This document shows positions 14,146 through 19,478 of a stretch of 19,478 nucleotides of DNA, in pieces (positions within the stretch are counted from its first letter, which is position 1; the number at the start of each line of letters is the position of its first letter). The DNA is taken from NCBI GenBank assembly GCA_021800645.1, contig JAJYYT010000003.1, positions 1-19,478 of the forward strand, in the 5' to 3' direction. Origin of the DNA: Actinomycetes bacterium. Lineage in GTDB: Bacteria; Actinomycetota; Acidimicrobiia; Acidimicrobiales; RAAP-2. The notes beneath the pieces are model-generated. The model was not told the origin of the DNA. It worked only from the letters and a program-made list of their open reading frames with translations, and ran no database searches. The translations under genes and the position numbers were made by a program.

Positions 14146-14605
14146 GCGGGGGCTGTGAGCTCCGCTCGAAGAGAACGGTCTCGATGGCACAGTCCTGGCC
14201 GGCACGTTCGATCACAACCTGGCCGGCACGTTCGATCACAAGCAGACGGTGGTTGACCTGGCGGGCCTTGGCTTGGAGCTCGGGAAGGTGTTCCAGGCAG
14301 CAGGCGACGTCGAGGTCCCTCGGGCCGTTGATGACGGTTTCGATGCGAAGGGCTCTCCCTTCCTTCAGGTATTGATTCACCCGGGAGTGCTTGTAGCTGA
14401 AGTCCATGCGGACCTCCGTCAAGGCGCCGAAGCTCCGCTGGCGGTAGATGTGCTTGGTGGGACGACGCAAAGGTCGCGAGCACACTATGGCGACCTCGCC
14501 GGGACGACCGACGCCGACGTTGTCTTGGACGAGCGCCTCGAAGAATGCCCGGGCGCGACGAGGGTCGTCGAAGACGCTGGTGGTGGAGGTCTCGATCTGG
14601 CACAT
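14024..14605 (-). pseudogene. Fragment of an uncharacterised actinobacterial protein family
   Basis: The open frame (193 aa from ATG 14605) contains VFDDPRRARAFFEALVQDN, RPGEVAIVC, MDFSYKHSRVNQYLKEGRAL, RIETVINGPRDL, LEHLPELQAKARQVNHRLL and DCAIETVLFE. This resembles, from memory, a family of hypothetical proteins of about 450-500 aa marked by 'YKHSR..QY.KEGRALR.ET.IN'. Family-like residues continue upstream of 14605 without a start codon (RTRWELS just before the ATG), so the N-terminal part is missing. On the other side, the frame after about 14165 reads backwards through the integrase remnant, so the C-terminus is missing too. An in-frame 24-bp duplication gives VIERAGQ twice. Both ends lost beside a tRNA suggests a decayed mobile-element gene. 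The function of the family is unknown to me. Confidence 0.6.
14194..14241. repeat. 24-bp tandem duplication
   Basis: A 24-bp unit starting CCTGGCCGGCACGTTCGATC is present twice without gap (14194-14217 and 14218-14241). The copies are identical over the unit. It lies in the decayed family fragment and adds eight codons in frame, so it is probably recent. Confidence 0.85.
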
Positions 14606-14693
14606 GGACAGTTCCCACCGGGTGCGCGGTTTGCTGCGGCCGATGCCGGCAGACTGGGGGCATGGCCATCCGCCCCCCGGGAGCTGATTCGAA

Positions 14694-14906
14694 GTGCGTT
14701 CATCCGGTCGGCGCGCTGCGCTGCAGCGACCCAGGTCTGCCCCAAGGATGATCGCCCGCCGCCTCGGATCCCATGGAGATGCCTACTTCCCGCCGGCCGA
14801 GGGTCCGTCGTCCCTGCCGCACACGATCGTGGCGTACGGCACAGGCATCCATCCGACATTCACCGGTCTCGACGTCGGCACCTTCCATCTGGTCGAAGCA
14901 CCGTGA
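14694..14906 (+). CDS. Short orphan frame, possibly the tail of a lost gene
   Basis: A 70-codon frame whose last 45 residues (from HGDAYFPPAEGPS to GTFHLVEAP) have a protein-like composition and mostly G or C at third positions, unlike the Arg/Ala-rich nonsense of neighbouring shadow frames. No ribosome-binding site supports ATG 14694 or 14748, and no family was recognised. It may be the 3' end of a gene cut off during the deletion, or chance. Confidence 0.25.
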   Translation: MRSSGRRAALQRPRSAPRMIARRLGSHGDAYFPPAEGPSSLPHTIVAYGTGIHPTFTGLDVGTFHLVEAP

Positions 14907-14973
14907 TCGCCTCGCGCGCGTCGTGAGGGGGCGCCTCGGGAGGCGGCGACGGCGCGGTGTGCGCTCGTCCCAG

Positions 14974-15038
14974 CGGGCCCAATGAGCAGGCCCGATGAGC
15001 AGGCCCGATGAGCGGGCCCAATGAGCCGGGCCAAAGAG
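14974..15038. repeat. Five tandem copies of a 13-bp repeat
   Basis: Units: CGGGCCCAATGAG, CAGGCCCGATGAG, CAGGCCCGATGAG, CGGGCCCAATGAG, CCGGGCCAAAGAG, each exactly 13 bp without gaps. Units 2 and 3 are identical, as are 1 and 4; unit 5 is diverged. A 13-bp period does not preserve a reading frame, so it is not coding. It lies about 140 bp before the transporter promoter. It resembles an iteron-like array or a minisatellite. Confidence 0.85.
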
Positions 15039-15179
15039 CGTGTGTGCCCCCGTGCGCGCGGCAAGAGGAGCTTTTCTCCGAGGCCCTCGGCCTATTCGTA
15101 CGTCCACCGTCCAGAATTGCGGCTCGCATCGAGGCAGGTCAGCGGCAGTGTCCTGGAGGCGGTGCCCCTCCGAGCCATC

Positions 15180-15208
15180 TTGACAATCGTGTTGCGATCG
15201 TGTAGTTC
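15180..15208 (+). promoter_or_regulatory. Promoter of the amino acid transporter operon
   Basis: TTGACA (15180-15185), an exact -35 consensus, is followed after 17 bases by TAGTTC (15203-15208), a moderate -10. Transcription would begin near 15215, only about 13 bases before the ATG at 15228, leaving almost no room for a Shine-Dalgarno sequence. It is the best promoter match in the window. Confidence 0.6.
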
Positions 15209-15227
15209 GTCGGATGCGTCGCGTGTC

Positions 15228-16148
15228 ATGTCTGCGGGGGCAGACGGCGTGGCCGGGGGGAGGTCGAGAAGCGACGTGCCGGTTCCAGGGCTCGAAGAAG
15301 CGAGCGACGTGCCGACTGCCGCTGCCGACACCGGCCTCCAGATCGAAGAGCTCACCGTCCGGTTCGGGGGGCTGCTCGCGCTCGACGGGGTGTCGCTCAC
15401 TGTGGCACCGCAGGAGGTGGTCGGGCTGATCGGCCCGAACGGGGCCGGCAAGACCACGTTGTTCAACGCGATCAGCGGCTTCGTGCGAGCGACACGCGGA
15501 CGGATCCTGTGGGGGGGCCGTCCTCTTCGAAAGCACCACCCCCACGACCTCGGGCGGCTGGGCATCGCCCGCACCCTCCAGGGGGTCGGGCTGTGTCGGG
15601 GCTTGACCGCGCTCGAGAACGTCATCTGCGGTGCTCAGCCGTCGCTCCACGCCGACCTCGGCTCCGCGCTCGGAGGGCTGTGGCGCTCGAGCAGGGAGGA
15701 GCGACGCGTCGCTTGCGACGCGATGGCCCTGCTCGCCGATCTAGGCGTCGCGGACTGGGCCGGGCGCCTCCCCGGCTCACTTCCCTACGGGGTCCAAAAG
15801 CGTGTCGCGCTCGCCCGCGCGCTGATCAGCCGCCCGCGGCTGCTGCTCCTCGACGAGCCCGCGAGCGGCCTCTCGACGGACGACATCGACGACCTCTCGC
15901 TCCGTCTTCAGCGATTGCGCGCGGAGATGTCGGTGCTGCTCGTCGAGCACCGCATGGACTTCGTCATGGCCACCTGCGACCGCCTGGTCGTGCTCAACTT
16001 CGGTGAGGTCGTCGCCGCGGGTTCGCCAGAGGAGGTCCAGGCAAGCCCGGAGGTCACCGCCGCGTACCTGGGCGACGCCGTGAGCGCCAGCCCGTCGACT
16101 GCCAACCCGCCGCCTGCTGCCCGAGGGACTGTCGATGCTGCAGGTTGA
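15228..16148 (+). CDS. livG: Branched-chain amino acid ABC transporter ATPase (LivG type)
   Basis: A 306-aa ATP-binding subunit driving import through the LivH/LivM-type permeases at the inner face of the membrane. Visible: Walker A GPNGAGKTT (~69-77), Q-loop region GIARTLQGVG (~112-121), signature SLPYGVQKRVALARAL (~184-199), in which LPYG replaces LSGG as usual for LivG, Walker B LLLLDEP (~205-211, Glu210), and the H-loop LLVEHRMD (~237-244). An N-terminal extension of ~35 Ala/Gly/Ser/Asp-rich residues precedes the domain. I chose ATG 15228, just after the promoter; GTG codons near residues 17 and 28 are alternatives. The frame upstream of 15228 runs through the repeats and is not coding. 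The end overlaps the next gene by 14 bp. Confidence 0.9.
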   Translation: MSAGADGVAGGRSRSDVPVPGLEEASDVPTAAADTGLQIEELTVRFGGLLALDGVSLTVAPQEVVGLIGPNGAGKTTLFNAISGFVRATRGRILWGGRPLRKHHPHDLGRLGIARTLQGVGLCRGLTALENVICGAQPSLHADLGSALGGLWRSSREERRVACDAMALLADLGVADWAGRLPGSLPYGVQKRVALARALISRPRLLLLDEPASGLSTDDIDDLSLRLQRLRAEMSVLLVEHRMDFVMATCDRLVVLNFGEVVAAGSPEEVQASPEVTAAYLGDAVSASPSTANPPPAARGTVDAAG

Positions 16149-16842
16149 CAAGCTCTCGGTTCGCTATGGCCCGGTGCGCGCCCTCGACGAGGTCTCCTTC
16201 GAGGCGCGCGACGCCAGGATCACGACGGTCCTCGGAGCGAACGGCGCGGGCAAGACCACGCTGCTGCGGACGCTGAGCGGTCTGGTCCGGCACCAGGCGG
16301 GCACGGCGAGCTTCGACGGAAGCCTGCTCACGGGTCGTCAGCCTGAGGCCATCGCGCGAATGGGCGTGGCGCACGTGCCCGAAGGCCGCGGCGTCATCGC
16401 CGAGCTGACGGTCGACGAGAACCTCCGCCTCGGCACGTTCTGCCGGGTGCGGCGAGCGGAGCGGCGAGGCGCGATCGAAGAGATCTACGAACGGTTCCCC
16501 GGGCTGGGGGACAGGCGCCACCGCTCCGCCTCCAGCCTCTCGGGTGGCGAGCGCCAGATGCTGGTCATCGGCCGCGCGCTCGTCTCGCGACCCCGGTTCC
16601 TGCTGCTCGACGAGCCGTCGCTCGGGCTGGCGCCGATGATCACGGCTCAGATGATGGCGACGCTCCGAGACCTGACGGCGGAGAAGGGCCTTGGCGCCAT
16701 CCTCGTCGAACAGAACGCCAGGAGCGCGCTCTCGGTCGCCGACTGGGCGATCGTCCTCAACCTCGGGCGGGTCGTCGCCGCCGACGAGCCTGCGCGTCTG
16801 GCGGTCGATTCCGACCTCCGCCGCCACTACCTGGGGTTCTGA
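16135..16842 (+). CDS. livF: Branched-chain amino acid ABC transporter ATPase (LivF type)
   Basis: A 235-aa second ATPase subunit, the usual LivF length. Visible: Walker A GANGAGKTT (~34-42), MGVAHVPEGRGVIAELTV (~76-93, where Pro-Glu-Gly-Arg is typical of LivF), signature SLSGGERQM (~134-142), Walker B FLLLDEPSLGLAP (~155-167) and the H-loop region ILVEQNAR, where Gln stands in the His position as is common in LivF. The ATG at 16135 lies inside the end of livG, with AGGGA six bases upstream, so translation is coupled. It pairs with the LivG-type subunit to power the two permeases that follow. The stop is 4 bases before the livH start. Confidence 0.92.
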   Translation: MLQVDKLSVRYGPVRALDEVSFEARDARITTVLGANGAGKTTLLRTLSGLVRHQAGTASFDGSLLTGRQPEAIARMGVAHVPEGRGVIAELTVDENLRLGTFCRVRRAERRGAIEEIYERFPGLGDRRHRSASSLSGGERQMLVIGRALVSRPRFLLLDEPSLGLAPMITAQMMATLRDLTAEKGLGAILVEQNARSALSVADWAIVLNLGRVVAADEPARLAVDSDLRRHYLGF

Positions 16843-16846
16843 CGTC

Positions 16847-17725
16847 ATGGGCCTCTTCGTGAACGTCCTGTTGAGCGGGGTGGCCCAAGGGATGGTCTTC
16901 GCTGCCGTCGCGCTCGGCCTCGTCCTCGTCTCTCGGGCGACCGGCATCGTCAACTTCGCCCAGGGAGCCATGGGGATGTTCACGACGTTCATCGCCTTCA
17001 GCCTGCTGACCGCCGGGCTGGGCTACTGGCCGGCCTTCGTGTCGGCACTCGCCATCGGCTTCGTGCTCGGGGCGGTGGTGGAGCGCACCCTGATGCGACC
17101 GCTGCGGGGCAAGCCTGCGCTCAACCCGGTGATCGTCACGATCGGCCTGCTCGTCGTGCTCGAGGGTGTCGCGGGGAGCATCTGGGGCGGCGCGTCGCAA
17201 GGCTTCCCCGCCGCCTTCTCCCAAAGGGGCCTGGTGGTCGGCACGACGCGGGTCGCCTTCTCGCAGTTCGACGTGTTCATCGTCGGTGCCGTGGCGGTGC
17301 TGGTGGTGGCCATCGTCGCCCTGTTCCGCTGGACCGACCTGGGGCTGCGCATGCGAGCCGCCGCCTTCTCGCCCGAGGTGAGCCAGCTCCTCGGCGTGCG
17401 CGTCGGGCGGCTCTTCACGCTGGGCTGGGCGCTCGCCTGCGCCGCAGGCTCGCTCGCGGGGCTGCTGGTCGCCCCGCTCAGCTCGTTCAGCCCGTACTAC
17501 ATGGACCTCAACCTCGTCTACGGCTTCACCGCGGCTGTCTTGGGAGGGCTGCTGAGCCCCGCTGGCGCCCTCGTCGGCGGGTTGGTCACCGGGCTCGCCA
17601 TCGCGTTCGTGGGTGCCTACGTCGGATCGGACCTCCAGCCGATCGCCGCGCTGGTGCTCCTCCTCCTCGTGCTCATGCTCCGTCCGCAGGGTCTCTTCGG
17701 CACCGCGGAGGTCAGGCGAGTGTGA
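16847..17725 (+). CDS. livH: Branched-chain amino acid ABC transporter permease (LivH type)
   Basis: A 292-aa integral membrane permease with about eight hydrophobic segments. It begins MGLFVNVLLSGVAQGMVFAA and contains GIVNFAQGAMGMF (~33-45), the conserved 'FAQG..G' of LivH proteins, and the cytoplasmic loop GLRMRAAAFSPEVSQLLGV (~165-183), which contacts the ATPases. The C-terminus ends in LRPQGLFG, typical of the family. ATG 16847 is 4 bases after the livF stop; the longer open frame to 16691 overlaps livF. Its stop overlaps the livM start (GTGA). The transported solute cannot be told from the permease alone: amino acids, amides, urea and aromatic acids are all known for this group. Confidence 0.92.
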   Translation: MGLFVNVLLSGVAQGMVFAAVALGLVLVSRATGIVNFAQGAMGMFTTFIAFSLLTAGLGYWPAFVSALAIGFVLGAVVERTLMRPLRGKPALNPVIVTIGLLVVLEGVAGSIWGGASQGFPAAFSQRGLVVGTTRVAFSQFDVFIVGAVAVLVVAIVALFRWTDLGLRMRAAAFSPEVSQLLGVRVGRLFTLGWALACAAGSLAGLLVAPLSSFSPYYMDLNLVYGFTAAVLGGLLSPAGALVGGLVTGLAIAFVGAYVGSDLQPIAALVLLLLVLMLRPQGLFGTAEVRRV

Positions 17726-19026
17726 CGGGTGCCCCTGCGCATGGGGTAGCGGGCGCTCCCGCGTCCGACGGGGCACGCCGACTCGCGCGCCCCCTCGCGC
17801 GCAGGCTCCGGCTCCCGCGCCATCCCCTCGTCCGCCACCTGGTCTTCTTGGTGCTCGGGGCGGCGCTCTTCTACGTCGTCACCGTCAACGTGAGCTCTTA
17901 CAACGACTACCAGATCGGTCAGATCGCCGTGTACGCGATCGTGCTCGGCGGGCTCAGCATCCTAACCGGGCTCAACGGCCAATTCTCCCTCGGCCAAGGC
18001 GCCTTCATGATCGTCGGGGCCTACACCCTCGCCCTCCTGCAGCTCCACGCGCACGTCGGGCTCGTCGGCGAGCTGGTGCTGGCAACCGTGATCGCGGCCG
18101 CGGCCGGAGTCGTCGTCGGCGTCCCGGCCGCTCGGCTCAGCGCGCCGTACTTGGCCGGTGTCACCCTCATGCTTGCCCTCGGACTTCCCCAGCTTTCCGC
18201 CCAGTACGGCTCGGTGTTCGGCGGCGAGCAGGGTCTCACGACGACACCGCCGGTCGCGCCTGGCACGATCAGCTCGGAGCAGTGGCTCTCGTGGATCCAG
18301 ATCCTCTGCGCGCTGGTGGTCCTCGTGCTCCTGGCGAACCTGGTCCGCAGCAGGTTCGGGCGGGCCTTCAAGGCCGTCAGGGACGACGAGGTCGCGGCAG
18401 CGGTCAGCGGCATCCACGTGGCCCGCACCAAGGTCCTGGCCTTCGCCGTCAGCGCAGGATGCGCGGGGCTCGGAGGCGCGTTGCTCGTCCTCTCGACCGG
18501 CGTCGTGAACATCGGGGAGTTCCCGCTCGCCCTGTCGATCGCCCTTCTCGCCGCCATGGTCCTCGGAGGTGCGGGCTCCCTGGTCGGCGTCTGGTGGGGG
18601 GCGGTGGCGCTGGTGTACATGCCGACATGGAGCACGTCGCTGTCCCAGCACCTCTCCCTCGGCACGTCCGCCGCCGCCTACCTGTCCGACGCCTTCTTCG
18701 GGGTCGTGCTCATCGTCGCCATGCTCGTCGCGCCCAGCGGCATCCAAGGCGGGCTCCGCTGGATCGGTCTGCGGGTGTGGAAGGCGATCGCCGACCCCTC
18801 GCTCCAAGGTCCCGCGAGGGACCGCCACGCCGGCGATGGCAGCGCGGACAGCGACGTGCGTGCCGTCGACGTCGATCCCGACCTCGCTCTTCGCGTCGGG
18901 GCCGTGCCGCCTGCGAGCGCGCAGGGCGACGTCGTCTCGCCAGCTGGCGACCGTCCGGGCCCGTCTTCTGCAACGACAACCCACGGTCACCTCGACCTGG
19001 AGACCAAAGAGAGGAGCAGTCCATGA
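17722..19026 (+). CDS. livM: Branched-chain amino acid ABC transporter permease (LivM type) with long tail
   Basis: A 434-aa permease. After a basic, Ala/Arg-rich N-terminus (~1-35), about nine hydrophobic segments follow. ILTGLNGQFSLGQGAFMIVG (~81-100) is the LivM hallmark, and GRAFKAVRDDEVAAAVSGI (~213-231) is the coupling loop. The C-terminus from ~355 is about 80 residues of hydrophilic, probably disordered sequence (rich in Asp, Pro, Ser, Ala). Typical LivM proteins carry an ABC domain or end soon after the last helix; neither is the case here. The GTG at 17722 is in a GTGA overlap with the livH stop. The end overlaps the binding-protein start (ATGA). Confidence 0.9.
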   Translation: MTGAPAHGVAGAPASDGARRLARPLARRLRLPRHPLVRHLVFLVLGAALFYVVTVNVSSYNDYQIGQIAVYAIVLGGLSILTGLNGQFSLGQGAFMIVGAYTLALLQLHAHVGLVGELVLATVIAAAAGVVVGVPAARLSAPYLAGVTLMLALGLPQLSAQYGSVFGGEQGLTTTPPVAPGTISSEQWLSWIQILCALVVLVLLANLVRSRFGRAFKAVRDDEVAAAVSGIHVARTKVLAFAVSAGCAGLGGALLVLSTGVVNIGEFPLALSIALLAAMVLGGAGSLVGVWWGAVALVYMPTWSTSLSQHLSLGTSAAAYLSDAFFGVVLIVAMLVAPSGIQGGLRWIGLRVWKAIADPSLQGPARDRHAGDGSADSDVRAVDVDPDLALRVGAVPPASAQGDVVSPAGDRPGPSSATTTHGHLDLETKERSSP

Positions 19027-19478
19027 AATTTCGACGTCATGGGTCGGGCACGCGCCGGTCGGTGGCTGCAGGCGCGGCGTTGGCGATACTGCTCGCGGCG
19101 AGCGGTGTCGTCGTCGGCAACGCCGTCGCGGGCGCGTCCACCACAGGGGTGACCAAGACGCAGATCACGATCGGCGCCACCGTCCCGCTGACCGGTCCGG
19201 CCGCGCCGGGCTACAGCGAGATCGCCCCCGCGATGAACGCGCTGTTCAAGTGGGTCAACGCCCACGGCGGCGTCTACGGGCGCAAGATCAAGTACATCTA
19301 CCTGAACGACAAGTACGACCCCACGACAACGGCCACGCTCACGCGCAAGCTGGTGCTCACAGACCACATCTTTGCCGACGTGGGCTCGCTCGGGACGCCC
19401 ACCAACCTGGCGGTCCAGAAGTACCTCAACACCGAGAAGGTGCCGCACCTCTTCATCGAGTCCGGATGCAACTGCTGG
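19023..19478 (+). CDS. livK: Branched-chain amino acid type binding protein, N-terminal part
   Basis: The first 152 codons of an extracytoplasmic solute-binding protein of the type 1 periplasmic-binding fold; it runs off the right edge. The basic start MKFRRHGSGTRR and hydrophobic AAGAALAILLAASGVVVG form a signal peptide. The mature domain begins VTKTQITIGATVPLTGPAA (~43-61), followed by INAHGG-like WVNAHGGVYGRKIKYIYLND (~78-97) and PTNLAVQKYLN (~125-135). These match LivJ/LivK-type proteins. The ATG at 19023 has AGAGGAG (19010-19016) six bases upstream, the strongest ribosome-binding site in the operon and consistent with high expression of a binding protein. The segment normally close to 'P.LF..SG.S.W' reads HLFIESGCNCW, with two Cys in this loop. 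Confidence 0.92.
   Translation, partial: MKFRRHGSGTRRSVAAGAALAILLAASGVVVGNAVAGASTTGVTKTQITIGATVPLTGPAAPGYSEIAPAMNALFKWVNAHGGVYGRKIKYIYLNDKYDPTTTATLTRKLVLTDHIFADVGSLGTPTNLAVQKYLNTEKVPHLFIESGCNCW

Larger units (their letters stand above)
14606..15227. other. Gene-poor scar between the decayed fragment and the transporter operon
   Basis: About 620 bp without a convincing gene. It holds the truncated upstream part of the minus-strand family fragment (to about 14630), a short orphan frame (14694-14906), five 13-bp repeats (14974-15038) and, at the right edge, the transporter promoter (15180-15208). No second copy of the tRNA-Val 3' end was found by eye, so the far attachment site is not located. 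Confidence 0.6.

Noticed and set aside
14700..15650. A 316-codon minus-strand frame across the scar into livG
   Set aside because: It is antisense to the LivG ATPase, passes through the 13-bp repeats, and has no motif.
16757..18990. Long minus-strand frames opposite livH and livM (339 and 342 codons)
   Set aside because: Antisense shadows of clear permease genes; rich in Arg, Asp, Glu, Gly and His, with no hydrophobic core or motif.

Overview
The window is about 19.5 kb of very GC-rich DNA with frequent GTG starts, 4-bp stop/start overlaps, leaderless-looking starts and a tRNA without an encoded CCA. This points to a high-GC actinobacterium. The flavour of the branched-chain amino acid binding protein and of the membrane MurF-like ligase suggests Acidimicrobiia, which is an inference. 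Most DNA is ordinary coding sequence. The accessory part is a scar of about 1.2 kb next to a tRNA gene.

Layout. (1) 1-1844, minus strand: a compact UvrD/Rep-type helicase, overlapping by 4 bp the start of a gene that leaves the window on the left. (2) 1845-2151: divergent intergenic region with four degenerate GGCCGGGCCGGCAG-like repeats and a perfect 8-bp inverted repeat. (3) 2152-5645, plus strand: an alpha/beta hydrolase, a MurF-like ligase with an N-terminal membrane domain and a D-Ala-D-Ala ligase-like ATP-grasp enzyme, coupled as one operon, probably acting on the peptidoglycan peptide. (4) 5696-9973, minus strand: a sigma-factor-like helix-turn-helix protein, then a secreted or anchored Ser/Gly/Ala-rich protein containing a 15-bp coding minisatellite, then a large membrane protein ending in a SARP-like winged helix plus BTAD domain. 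(5) 10141-10873, plus strand: two small unknown genes, apparently an operon, with a leaderless-looking start. (6) 10915-12836, minus strand: an unknown 185-aa protein, a lipoprotein overlapping it by 4 bp, and a membrane-anchored CHAP-like amidase. A strong hairpin sits at the convergent end. (7) 12959-13714, plus strand: an inositol-monophosphatase family enzyme. (8) 13823-13895: tRNA-Val(TAC). (9) 13896-15227: integration scar, with the first 48 codons of a tyrosine recombinase, an opposing fragment of an uncharacterised protein family with a 24-bp tandem duplication, a short orphan ORF and five copies of a 13-bp tandem repeat. (10) 15228 to the end, plus strand: a branched-chain amino acid type ABC importer (ATPase, ATPase, permease, permease, binding protein), with overlapping genes and a recognisable promoter.

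The functional themes are cell wall building (MurF/Ddl pair) and remodelling (CHAP protein), an unusual membrane-tethered regulator locus, and solute uptake. No CRISPR array, complete insertion sequence or intact phage was found. The most interesting items are the hydrolase/membrane-MurF/Ddl operon, the membrane-anchored BTAD regulator locus with its sigma-like neighbour and leader hairpins, and the tRNA-Val scar with its unfamiliar protein fragment.
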